From: Aphrocallistes beatrix
Taxonomy: Eukaryota > Porifera > Hexactinellida > Sceptrulophora > Aphrocallistidae
Direction of reading: 5' to 3'
NCBI GenBank assembly: GCA_963281255.1
Contig: OY725497.1
Coordinates: 4,580,968 to 4,644,967, forward strand
Length of the DNA stretch: 64,000 nucleotides
Shown here in pieces: positions 21,781 to 32,500 of this stretch (position 1 is the stretch's first letter; each line of letters starts with the position of its first letter). Below the pieces are notes generated by a model. The model did not search any database. It was not told where the DNA came from and saw only the letters and a list, made by a program, of their open reading frames with translations. The translations under genes and the position numbers were made by a program.

Positions 21781-22186
21781 CAGGGATTACTTGCTACTTT
21801 TTTTTTACTTGCTACTTACTACCTTTTTATTTTTTTGGAGAAAAATAAAAGGTAGTAAGTAAATATTCTGGATGGCGAGCAAAAAAAAAGTAGCAAGTAA
21901 ATTTCCGGGACACCCTGATGAAATGAACAGGTTAAATTAAGAAAATTCTGTTTCTGAAATGCTCAAATATTTCTGCAAATCGCTCGATGCGGCCTAGTTT
22001 CTGTCATATATTGTATAAACAATAATTTCTTCCCCTCACGCCAACTAGGTAAAAAAATAAGTAGCAAGTAAAAAAAGAGTAGTGTGAGTAAAACTAAATC
22101 TAAAATGGAGGAAAAAATAAAGTAGCAAGTAAACGGTTGGCAAAAAAATACGTACAACTTTTTTTTTACCAGTTCTGGAATCCCTG
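21781..22186. mobile_element. hAT-type MITE with 'AGCAAGTAAA' internal repeats
   Basis: A 406-bp element begins CAGGGATTACTTGC and ends GGAATCCCTG, flanked by the exact 8-bp duplication TCGAAATC (21773-21780, 22187-22194). The interior holds several T-rich/A-rich inverted blocks around GTAGCAAGTAAA. A second copy is 57261-57536. Confidence 0.92.
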
Positions 22187-22194
22187 TCGAAATC

Positions 22195-22973
22195 CTGATT
22201 GTGCATTTCGAAATTACCCTTACTTGTGAATATTAGCATTTCCTCGATCATGATAATGCTATCAACAGCACAAAGTGAAAATCTTCACACATCGATAACA
22301 CATAATTTACCGTTAAAAGGTCGAATCAGTTATTAAATTCCTAATTTCCAGGATTATACGTAATAACTGACATTTTCAGGGATTTAACATTATACTGATT
22401 TGGCGTTTTATCGGTAGCATATACATATTTTATAAGTATACCACACAAATAATGTTACAATCTTTCAGATTTGATTCTAACCTCACTCATGTATGCTCCA
22501 AACCATTCCACTAAACTCTCCCAATTAAATAACATAACCTTTATAGTGACGATATCATTGAAATGTATTGTTTCAAAGAAACTTGTTCTCGTTATTACAG
22601 TTAAATTGGTCCATTATTATTGCTTTCAGGACTAAGGAGTTCACAACGAGTATCAATTTCACGCGTGGTATTCAATTGATTCATTGGCCAATTTACTACA
22701 TGAAGATGCTTCATAATGTTATCTCTACGCAGCTAATTGAGATAAATTGATTGGATGTTCAGCTTCTAATTGTTCCCTAACTAATTTTAGCCCAAGGTCG
22801 CTAAAATAGATCTAAATAGTGGAATATATCACTTTGAGATTAATAATGGGGAACTTTTAGTGTCAAAATCCGAAGTAATGACTGCTTAAACGATGGTTTT
22901 TGTGACTTCCAATTTCAAAATTGAATATTTCCTTAGCTGTGACACTTAAACTCTCAAGTGGAACAGAATCAAA
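22195..22973. other. intergenic, no gene seen
   Basis: This AT-rich stretch has no supported frame or repeat ends. Confidence 0.4.
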
Positions 22974-23174
22974 ATGGCGACAGTAAGTATTTACTTTAAT
23001 TAATAGTTGTCCCAAATTGTGTCTGATCCAAATTCGGGTTTCTAGAAATCCCCTTCTAACCCGCGTACCCGTGTGTCATCCGCCAAGAGGTGGGGGAGCA
23101 GCGCAAAGCCAATTTCCTCTCAAACCCAGCCCTCTAGACCAACGACACAAGAACCACAGGACCAGGGTTCAATT
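22974..23174 (+). CDS. two candidate 5' exons of an unfinished gene
   Basis: ATG GCG ACA (22974-22982) is followed by a GTAAGT donor. A 63-bp intron ends in TTTCTAG, and a 129-base open exon (23046-23174) ends in GTGAGT, phase 0. The 46 residues are Ser/Thr/Pro/Gln-rich and basic (SNPRTRVSSAKRW, QTQPSRPTTQEPQ). I could not find a convincing next exon before 25308. A phase-0 join to CAAATG at 25305 (weak acceptor GACTAG) would make these an alternative N-terminus of the kinesin-13 gene, but that gene has a full conserved start of its own. The exons may also be a decayed gene. Confidence 0.35.
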
Positions 23175-23437
23175 GTGAGTTTCGAATGTCTCTATTATTT
23201 CTATAAAATTTCTAAAATTTAATCGAATTTCGTGCGAAAACAGATGATATTCATTTGATATTTTGCAAACTAAAGTCTTGTGGATTTCGAGAATTCAACT
23301 TTTGGGTGCTGCGAAGCTTGCGAACACTTGCCTGAACCATGGATATACCAATGATGCTTTGAAGGTGAAACTTCAAGTTTAATCATGCAACCTCTGCAAG
23401 GAAAAAGCGGGGCATAAGTATTATTCAGCGGGATATA

Positions 23438-23808
23438 CCCTAATCGGACAAAAGTATTTGAAATTCTTACTATTTTCCATCATAATTAGTTATAAAGTGG
23501 GTCTATTCATGAGTGAAATGTAATCAAACTGTTACAGATATTGTAATTTCGATTTCAAATTCATGTCTAATGGTAACTGGAGTGAAAAGTGGCACAAAGT
23601 GACATAGATTGATAATAATTCAACCTATGAATGAATAAGGCAATAGAAGGCTTCAAACCTGAGTAATTCGAATGTGTAGAATATGAATTTGAAATCGAAA
23701 TTCCAGTCTGTCACAGTTTGATTACGCTTCTCTCCATGAATAGACCCACTTTATGAATAATTATGATGGAAAATAGTAAGGATTTCAAATACTTTTGTCC
23801 GGTTAGGG
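23438..23808. mobile_element. MITE, family 'CCGGACAAAAGTATT', copy 2
   Basis: A 371-bp element starts CCCTAATCGGACAAAAGTAT and ends with the reverse complement. TA is present on both sides (23436-23437, 23809-23810). It is inserted in a GTCCCGCTTTT-family repeat, directly before the 20-bp array. Confidence 0.88.
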
Positions 23809-23810
23809 TA

Positions 23811-24110
23811 AGTATTATTTAGCGGGACATAGTAGTATTCAGCGGGACATAGTAGTATTCAGCGGGACATAGTATTATTTAGCGGGACATAGTAGTATTC
23901 AGCGGGACATAGTAGTATTCAGCGGGACATAGTAGTATTCAGCGGGACATAGTATTATTCAGCGGGACATAGTAGTATTCAGCGGGACATAGTATTATTT
24001 AGCGGGACATAGTATTATTCAGCGGGACATAGTATTATTCAGCGGGACATAGTAGTATTCAGCGGGACATAGTAGTATTCAGCGGGACATAGTATTATTC
24101 AGCGGGACAT
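23811..24110. repeat. 15-copy 20-bp tandem array
   Basis: Exactly fifteen 20-bp units alternate between AGTAGTATTCAGCGGGACAT and AGTATTATTCAGCGGGACAT (some TTT). The unit matches sequence left of the adjacent MITE (GTATTATTCAGCGGGATAT), so the array grew inside the older element after or around the insertion. Confidence 0.97.
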
Positions 24111-24215
24111 AAGAATATTTGTATTAGTCCTACACACTGAAAAGCGGGAAAAATCCTGGTCTTTGCGGGACATTACTTTCAAAATATGTCCGAAAAAGCG
24201 GGACAGTTGGCAGGT

Positions 24216-25307
24216 AACATGTTCCTAGAGTTGGTATTTGGTCTAAGACTGAGACTTAGTACTCTGGTATGCTAAATCTTTCTGGTGCCTTGCACTTTCA
24301 ATTAATTTTCGTAACAAATATTTTGTTTGACTTGTTACTTCCAATTGTGATAAAATGTCTTGAATATTGATGCGAAATTTATCATTCCTGCGTTAATTCA
24401 ATAATTACCTTTCGTTTATTCGTAATTGTCATTTGCGATTCGTTATCAAATATGATTTTGGTATTCTTGTTATACGTTAAAAGCATGTGTTGTCTGCCGT
24501 CATATCCATTAAATTTGTAGGGATAATATGTACTCCGAAATTTCTAGAAAATGGGATTACATTTAAGGAAATAACACATTTCCTCCAAAACTATTTGGAC
24601 ATCATTTTGATTGACGTCATCAATAATTCTAAAATGAAAAAGGAGGCCAATTCATTCAAAATCTACAATTCAAACTACTCAGTTTAGAAGCTTGCCATAG
24701 ATTAACCTTTTCTAGAGCGTAGTTACTAACACCTGTGCCACCTTGTGCCACTTACAACTTGCCATAACCATAAAATATAATGGGAACAAGTGGAAGGTGG
24801 TACAAGTGATTTAATACCTGTTAGCCATAATTGATAAATAAAAAAATAGATATTTTAATACAAACGTCAAATCAGTATTTTCTATCTTTATTTCAATAAA
24901 ATTTTTCAGCGGAATTTTTCGCATCACAGATATTTAGCTATGAACTGAGTTTCAACTTTCTTGTACGAGGAAATACAATTGCAGAACGAAATTAGTATTT
25001 TTTTATGTTTTATTTATTAATCACCCATTTTATAATCATTCCCTTGTTTCATTGTTTCACACAGTCAAATATTCTGATAGAATATTCGTCTAATCGTACA
25101 TCAGCTGTACTTTGGTAAAATAGAATCTCGAATTATTTTTAGAAATTCCTAAAAATAGAATCTCCCTGTTTCTCTGAGTAACTACAGTTCTGTCACACAA
25201 CAGTTACTGAGTATAGAATTTTACTGGAAATAAACGGGATTATTTAGATAAATTCAAAAGTCTGACATTTGACTGAGTATTATGACACATTCTGCAATGA
25301 CTAGCAA
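24216..25307. other. intergenic, no gene seen
   Basis: This is the AT-rich 5' flank of the kinesin gene. The frame at 24487-24687 has no supporting signal. No clear TATA box lies close to 25308. Confidence 0.45.
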
Positions 25308-27476
25308 ATGAGTCGTCCTGCGGCGTCCACCATCCTCACAGAGGGGGTCGAGGTGCGAATCGAGCGGAGCAATGGCAGAGTCCATTTGGCGATGGTGAAC
25401 AAAGTGAATTGGGACACCAGGTCAGTGGCTGTCGAGTGGCAGGAGAAGAATCAGGCCAAGGGAAAGGAAGTGGACATCGACGCGATTATCTCTCTCAACA
25501 CGCAGATCTCCCTGCCACACGGACAAGTGGACGTCCACCCCCAGCAACCAGACACCACCACAGCTATGGAGCAAGAGAGCTTCGCACAGCCGGAGTCCAT
25601 CAGCGCCGCTCTCTCGCAGGCCCGCGCCGCGAACTCGTCTCTGTTCCGGTCCGACCGCCAGCTCCGCAGCTCCAAGCAGCCGCCGCCGCCGCCCGTGCAG
25701 CCCGCCAGGTCCGAGAGCAACCTCTCCCTCCTCGCGCGCCCGCCGTCCAGCCGCGCCCAGCCCGGCCTGAACCGGTCCCTCATTCCGGTAGCGCCGGCTT
25801 CCTCCCACGGCCGCAGACAACCGTCTCCGATCTCGGAAATGGAATCCGCGCCTGCCGCCATCGCCCCGGCTGGAAGCCCTCCGGACAAAAAACGCGCCGG
25901 CTACAAACGCCGGTCGAATTGTGTCCGCGAAGTGGACCGGATTCAGCGGAACCGCGAGGAGCGCCGTGTGTCGCACGTGCAGAAGCGCACCGACCCGACA
26001 CACCCACAGGGAGACCTGCAGCGGATGATCCGGGACTACCGCGGGAAGCTCGTCTTCAAGCCACTCGACCACAACGACCCCGCCACTCAGCACAGAATCA
26101 GCGTGTGTGTCCGCAAGCGGCCACTGAACACGAAGGAGTCACGCGCCCGCACGCTGGACGTGATCACGATTCCACACAGCAACCTCATGTACGTGCACGA
26201 GCCCAAGACGAAGGTGGACCTGGCCAAGTACCTCGACAACCATCCTTTCCGGTTCGATTACGCATTCGATGAGACTACGGACAACCGGACGGTGTACCGG
26301 TACACTGCCGCGCCGCTTGTGGAGAGCATTTTCGAGCGCGGAATGGCAACCTGTTTCGCTTACGGGCAAACTGGGTCTGGGAAGACTCACACTATGAGTG
26401 GTCAGTTTGGCGCCAACGGAGAGCAAGACCCCTCAAACGGGATCTACGCCCTGGCCACCCAAGACGTTTTCCGGCTCCTAGAGCAGAGGCAAGAGGACCT
26501 GATCCCGCTCTGCTCCTACTTCGAGATCTACAGCGGCAAACTCTACGACCTGCTCGACGGGCGCAAGCGTCTACAGATCCTGGAGGACGGGAAGCAACAG
26601 GTGCAGGTGGTTGGGCTGGAGGAAGTGGAGGTGTCATCTCCTGGGGAGGTCTTGAGACTGATCGCGCAGGGGAACACGCTCCGAACGAGCGGGAAAACCG
26701 CCGTAAACCAGCAGTCCTCGCGCTCCCACGCCGTCTTCCAGATTCTCCTCCGCAAACCGTCCGGGCGTCTGCACGGGAAGTTGTCCCTCATCGATTTGGC
26801 GGGCAACGAACGCGGGGCCGACACGGCGAACTCGGACAGACAGACCCGCATGGAAGGCGCCGAAATCAACAAAAGTCTTCTGGCGCTCAAGGAATGCATC
26901 CGCGCGTTAGGCCGCAAAGGCGCGCATTTGCCATTCCGCGCCAGCAAACTGACGCTGGTCCTGAAGGACTCCTTCATCGGCGACAACTCCCGGACCTGCA
27001 TGATAGCCATGATCAGCCCGGGGCTCGGCTCCGTGGAGAACACCCTGAACACCCTGAGGTACGCCGACCGGGTGAAGGAACTGGTCCCGCTGGAAGGGGG
27101 GGCCCAGGTCGGACCGGCGGGCTATAGCAGCAAAGACGATCTGATCCAGACGCTCGAGGTGCAGAACAAGTCCTCTGAGGATGTAATCCACTTCCACGAG
27201 GCCATGCAGGATCTGGTGGACACGTACGACGAGTTCGTGAGTTTCAATACCAAGAATCTGCAAACCGAACAGGAATTCTCCAAACGGAAGGCTGAGCTCC
27301 ATGAAGCGGCAGACAATCCGGACTACCTCGTGGACGAGTACGTCAGCTCGCTCTCTGAGATCTTAGACCGGCAGAGAGAGAACCTGAAAGAGCAACAAGA
27401 AATGCTTGAAATGTTCCGTGAAAGGTTGCACGCCGAAGAGACAGCGAGTAAGCGTGTCAAGCGCTTGCATATATAG
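25308..27476 (+). CDS. KIF2: kinesin-13 microtubule depolymerase (KIF2/MCAK family)
   Basis: A single exon encodes 722 residues. Kinesin-13 motors use ATP to strip tubulin from microtubule ends (spindle, cilium length). The N-terminal localisation domain (residues 10-66: VEVRIERSNGRVH, VAVEW, GKEVDI) matches KIF2A/2C. A Pro/Ser/Ala-rich linker and a basic neck (RRSNCVREVDRIQRNREERR) follow. The motor runs from about 262 to 590, with the family-specific KVD finger at 302-304, P-loop GQTGSGKT (353-360), switch I NQQSSRSHA and switch II DLAGNERG (from 499). A coiled coil follows to the C-terminus. The ORF is conspicuously GC-rich, unlike its AT-rich surroundings, and has no introns. A retrogene origin is possible. 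Confidence 0.97.
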   Translation: MSRPAASTILTEGVEVRIERSNGRVHLAMVNKVNWDTRSVAVEWQEKNQAKGKEVDIDAIISLNTQISLPHGQVDVHPQQPDTTTAMEQESFAQPESISAALSQARAANSSLFRSDRQLRSSKQPPPPPVQPARSESNLSLLARPPSSRAQPGLNRSLIPVAPASSHGRRQPSPISEMESAPAAIAPAGSPPDKKRAGYKRRSNCVREVDRIQRNREERRVSHVQKRTDPTHPQGDLQRMIRDYRGKLVFKPLDHNDPATQHRISVCVRKRPLNTKESRARTLDVITIPHSNLMYVHEPKTKVDLAKYLDNHPFRFDYAFDETTDNRTVYRYTAAPLVESIFERGMATCFAYGQTGSGKTHTMSGQFGANGEQDPSNGIYALATQDVFRLLEQRQEDLIPLCSYFEIYSGKLYDLLDGRKRLQILEDGKQQVQVVGLEEVEVSSPGEVLRLIAQGNTLRTSGKTAVNQQSSRSHAVFQILLRKPSGRLHGKLSLIDLAGNERGADTANSDRQTRMEGAEINKSLLALKECIRALGRKGAHLPFRASKLTLVLKDSFIGDNSRTCMIAMISPGLGSVENTLNTLRYADRVKELVPLEGGAQVGPAGYSSKDDLIQTLEVQNKSSEDVIHFHEAMQDLVDTYDEFVSFNTKNLQTEQEFSKRKAELHEAADNPDYLVDEYVSSLSEILDRQRENLKEQQEMLEMFRERLHAEETASKRVKRLHI

Positions 27477-28026
27477 AATTCTACAAATTCCTTACTCATT
27501 GTGTAGTGTACTGTGTGTGTACTCGTAGTATTGGTTGTAACATCTCACTTAGTATTTACTAATGTAACCGATTTGTGTCTAATTTTAGAAATAAATGGGT
27601 TTGCGCCACAACTCGAAACCCATTTCTTCATTCGGATAGCGTCCAATGAACAAACGGCAATTTAGAATGGAAAATAGTTTCAGGTTTAAATAGAAATGAC
27701 CACAAAATTAAGTAATTTATCGTTCAAATAAAGTTTGTTTTTGGGTCAAAAGAATACTTTTAAAACACAAACTCGAGGTTCCACCCTAGCCAAGTTGTAT
27801 TTTTAGAATATTTACATGATTTGATTGGCCAATAAACATCAATGACCACACAAACATTCAATTAGTCATCTTAACCTGTGAGTTCTCTGCTCTAGGTTAT
27901 CCCACTAGACTGCAATATCTCTAGAATTTGAAAGTATTTATCAGGAGCATTTTTTTCGAACTCTCCTGTTGGATGTGAATTAAATTTATCACATTTTTTT
28001 GTGAGGATGAACCTATAATCCATTAA
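27477..28026. other. 3' flank of kinesin gene
   Basis: This AT-rich sequence has an AATAAA at about 27590 as a likely polyadenylation signal and no gene. Confidence 0.4.
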
Positions 28027-28034
28027 GGGGGTAG

Positions 28035-28381
28035 CAAGGCTGGATTCGGTTAACCGCCGTCAATCTCGGTTAATGGTTAAGGAAATCTTAGATCGGTTAG
28101 CCGATCTGCTTTATTTTCTAAATATTCACACTAATTTCTTTGTTTTTCGAAGGAGATTCAAGAATTTTACTTCTAAAAATTTGTAAATGTAATAGAATTC
28201 CTATTTTCCACAAAGTATATTTCGAGACCACTGAAAATTATCAATTTTTTTAATATCAGGTTAAAGCTTGGTCCAAAATCCATACTTCAACCAATTAATA
28301 CTGGTATCGGTTAACCGGTTAACCGCCCTGGAGGAAACCAAAATAACTGAACCATAAAATCGGTTAACCAACCCCAGGACT
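28035..28381. mobile_element. hAT-type MITE, 'GGTTAACCG' rich
   Basis: A 347-bp element is flanked by the 8-bp duplication GGGGGTAG (28027-28034, 28382-28389). Its ends are only roughly inverted (CAAGGCTGG / CCCAGGACT). The interior has many CGGTTAACCG-like blocks near both ends. It is non-coding. Confidence 0.75.
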
Positions 28382-28978
28382 GGGGGTAGTCAATTGGGTG
28401 TATACATTGAGAAATTTTTTCTCTACGGTATCCTGGAAGATAAAGGGTAGAGGTTAATTGGTCAGGAGGGTGTGAATATTTTCAGGGGAGAGGAGGAGGG
28501 CTAGATACTCTGTGTATGACTAATATCTAATTCTTTTTATTTGAACAAATATAAAAATGAAATACGAGTTTATAAAACTGTCGATGTGTCACAATAATTA
28601 ATAAAGTAAAGTGATTATGATACAGACTGCATATATGACTTGAACGGTGACTTAGAGAGACAAAGTGCGCCAGAATCTATTTATAACTCTATAATGGTTG
28701 CTAACCTACTTTAACTGTAGAATGCCGAGCGTTTATATGGCTTCAGTGGCATAGAAAATGGCTGGGAGACACCGATATCGGGACAGTGTCCCCAGTTGGC
28801 ATTCATTCTACGGTTAAAACTAAAATATTTCTCTTTTACCGATTCCACCTATAGGGACATGACCGACCTAAGAGCGGACTATCTCCCAAAGGAAGACCTC
28901 TGTCTTCAAATGTATATCTCAAAAAGACAATTGCTAAAGGGTAATGATTTGATAAAGTTTGCTTTATTTCGTAACATA

Positions 28979-29199
28979 CCCGGGTAAACTGGGGCGACTT
29001 TGTCCCACAATAGTAATGTTAATAAAATATACTCTAACTTAGAAATACTGCGGTTTAAATATCTTTGGATATATTGGAGAGTTACATTCAACATATTTTC
29101 AATGTGATTACATTGATTCATAAGTTCGAGTATATTTTATTAAAATTGCTATTGTGGGACAAAGTCACCTCTTAGGGCCAAAGTCGCCCCAGTTTACGG
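28979..29199. mobile_element. MITE, 'GTAAACTGGGGCGACTTTG' family
   Basis: A 221-bp element with terminal inverted repeats CCCGGGTAAACTGGGGCGAC and the reverse complement (..GTCGCCCCAGTTTACGG), TA on both sides. Inner arms ATTGCTATTGTGGGAC also pair. Confidence 0.85.
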
Positions 29200-29420
29200 T
29201 ATTGCTAGTTGAAGTTTCTGAGTGGATACATTATCCGTGTTTAAGCATAGGCGCCCAATTGGGACACATTATCCCAACCATCGGTAAACCCATAGAAATT
29301 CCAAGCCACTTAAGACGACACTTATAATACTTCGAAGCCATTCGATATCTTCATCAGTCCACTGTCAAACTTATTTCTCGATTCTAGAAATTCAATTAAA
29401 ACGACCATGGATTTTGCTAA

Positions 29421-29515
29421 CTCATTTCCGGTTGTCATTTTGGGCGGGGAAACCTTAGAAGTGTGGGGTCTATGCTATAAATAGAATTGACCCCAAGTAG
29501 ACGTCAGGTTAAGTT
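29421..29515 (+). promoter_or_regulatory. GGGCGGG/CTATAAATAG cassette, copy A, serving as core promoter
   Basis: TCATTTTGGGCGGGGAAACC, then GGGGTC, GCTATAAATAGA and GACCCC. TATAAATAG at 29476-29484 is 74-82 bases upstream of the ATG at 29558 and is the only good TATA box there. The same module occurs at four other places away from starts, so the promoter appears to come from a dispersed element (inference). Confidence 0.6.
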
Positions 29516-29557
29516 CCATAGTAATGAGTACGGTGAACAATCCCCTGCCTGAATAAC

Positions 29558-32500
29558 ATGGACGATCAGGTGAAGTGGCAGATTGGAATTAAATGGGTTA
29601 CTAAGAATTGTGTCTAGCTGGGAGGCACAGGAGGTACCCACAGAGGAGTTGAGTCAAGAAGAACTGGACAAGCTGGTTGCGGATGAAGTGGAGAGTTTGA
29701 GAGAGAAGAAGAAAGCGCTGGAAGGAATGCTGACGTCACAGGGATTAGGCGCAAGCGACCAGGTGACTAATTCCGTAACAGATGTTCTATTATTAGAATT
29801 CGTCCAGCGCATTGATGTACCATAGCATTGAGGTAGCTAAAAATAGCACTTACGTTTCTATCAAATGAACAATTGAACTCTAGCAATTGATTGGCCAATA
29901 GTATAATCAATGCAATATTCTCAAAATTACCTCTTTTAAAAAAACTTTAAATTTAAAGTGGTTTAATCCATGCCACTAATTTCACACCTCTGCAGACGCT
30001 ACATCCTGACTGGGTGAAAGGAGAGGTGATGATTCCTGACTTTCATTGTGCTCGATGCAGAGACCTTTTCTATGGACTCACAGACGAACCTTGCGAAGAA
30101 GAACTGGAAAGACTTAAAAGGTTACCACAAAAGTTCTGAAATTGTTTGTTGACATTTGTCGCCTCTCAAGTTTTACTTGTTTATGCCAAAGGTTGAGAAT
30201 GAAAATGAATTCTGCATTTATATTTGGTGGAAAGATGTCATAACTATCAACCTTGCAAATCTGAGATTTGATGAAGGAACCTAGAAATGTACCAAATCTC
30301 TTTGAATGCAACATTTGCGAATCAATTAAAACTCAATTTGTTGTATAAGGTTGTTTGTTTGTTTGTTTGTTTGTTTATTTGTTTACACACCTGGACAAGT
30401 GACAGTTTCTAGGTTTTGAAGCGATTTTTCGCCTAAAAAAATGCACTTTTAGATTTGATCAATCAGCGTTGAGTATTTTTAGCGTATAATACACGGATTT
30501 TAGGAGAGTATAAATAAGAGAGATTTCAATGCATACTCATTATTGGAATTTAATTCCTTGAATGGTTAGTGTGCATCCCCACGATTACATAATCGTTATG
30601 TTTGTATTTATCAGAGCATAGGCAGCTCAATTCAGGGTATTATGCAGGGGAGAGCTGCATTTGTCCTAAAAGTGTGTTTTTTCTGAAGAAAGGGGTGTGT
30701 GTAGAGGCATTTTGGTCGGGGAATATATTGTAATGCTAGGATTTTGCTGTTTTTAGGAGTGATGTTTATTTGCAAACTGAAATTCGGACAAATGCGTACT
30801 ACAAATTCGGACAAATGCATACTTCAAAATTCGGACAAATGCATGCGTCCCTTATACAGCCCTCCAGATACACTCCTAATCTCAAACCCATAAATTTTCA
30901 TAGGCCTAAGTCGATAAATAACATAATATAAGGTAAATTGGGTATTATTCTGGATTTCACGCTCCTAAACACTTAAAATCATAGCCTAAAGGAGCGTCTC
31001 GCGCTCCTAGATAATTCCTTGGCAGCGACTATCATTGGATTAGCAGAGGCGCCAGGATGGCGCCTCATGCGTGCATGAGTGTTCTCCAGCCGCGCAGCAA
31101 GCTAGATGCACTTACCCTTTGGAGTAGACATAACGTAGGAGTGCAATGTTCAAGTATGTGAATTTAGCTGATCCTATCGACTTGGTGATAAGCCATGAGT
31201 ATTACTTCACATGCATTTCAACTGCGTAGGGAGTCTCATCAGATTTAAGACATTTTGAAAGAGATAGGGACATTCCGAATACTTTTGAAGCAAGATTACA
31301 TTTGTTTGTGGGGACAAAGTATGCAATAACATGGCACAATTTGATTAGTGCTGATCCTAATATATCAGATGTCCTATTGGCAGAGACATTCTTGAAAATC
31401 TACTGGAACGATTTTTACTAACTTGGAACAGAAATTCCTTAAGTACATTATTTGTACCCCGGGTATCGATTATTCATATTTCACACCTTGCCTCAAAACA
31501 TGACAAATTGTCCTGACCAATGAAATTGCAGGGTTTTCTTTTACATTAAAATGGAATATAATTGGAAATGTGGATTGAACAGGACACAGTGGCGTAGCAC
31601 TGACTCAAAAAGTGGTCCGGCTAAAAACATGTAAACCATGAGTGGACTCGGAATTTTGCTATATCATTTGTCCAATAAAAATAAAACGTAATATTATTCT
31701 GTGGATTCGTCGTAATGGATCCACTTCCACTGCTCAAACCACTTTACATTGAATGCTCTTTGCACAACATTAGTCAACCCAAAATAGCGTTTTGGGAAAA
31801 TAAAAGTTTTTGGATGATGGGGCTCTTTAGGTAAAGGCGATGCCATGAGAGATATAATTCAGCTAGCAAACTTGATAAATAAGGTCAGACAAAAGATATA
31901 CATACATTGGAATGCAAAAGCACAAACTTATAAGTCAGCGAATAGGAAAATTCATGGTCCGGCCAAAAACCGGACCCGCCGGACCGGCTAAAAAAGTGAT
32001 CCGGCCAAAAACCGGACCTGCCACACCTACTCCTACGCCTATGAAGCATGCATCATTATGAAGACTCTAAACTCGAAATCTGATTGGCTGAATTGAAAAT
32101 ATAATACTTAACATTTATAGTTGCATATACGTATTATAATTATAAATTAATCATATTATATATATCACACCGTTGACATTATGTCTAAGCATGGCCTACT
32201 TAATATATATTAAGTAGGCCATGGGCTAAGATAGGGTATTTGTCTATATAGAATTTCACACTTCTCTAAATGAATATTTCTGAATGTTTAGTTACATTTC
32301 GCGTGTCTCTAAGCACTAACTGGAGTTGCAATATTTCGGTATGTCGACCGACATTTTAAAATTTATTCTGTCTCTATTCTAGAGAGGGATTGTGGGGTGG
32401 AGGAGAGAAGAATGAGGAAGAACTCTCTCCGAAGTCTCGCCGCCAGAGAGAGACCGGAACCAGAAGCCCGTTGCTGAAGAGAGGAGAAACCGGACGGACT

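Noticed and set aside
25422-26093. 223-codon minus-strand frame within the kinesin ORF
   Set aside because: It is a shadow frame caused by the high GC content of the kinesin gene.
28796-29121. short frames on both strands
   Set aside because: They overlap the MITE at 28979-29199 and have no other support.
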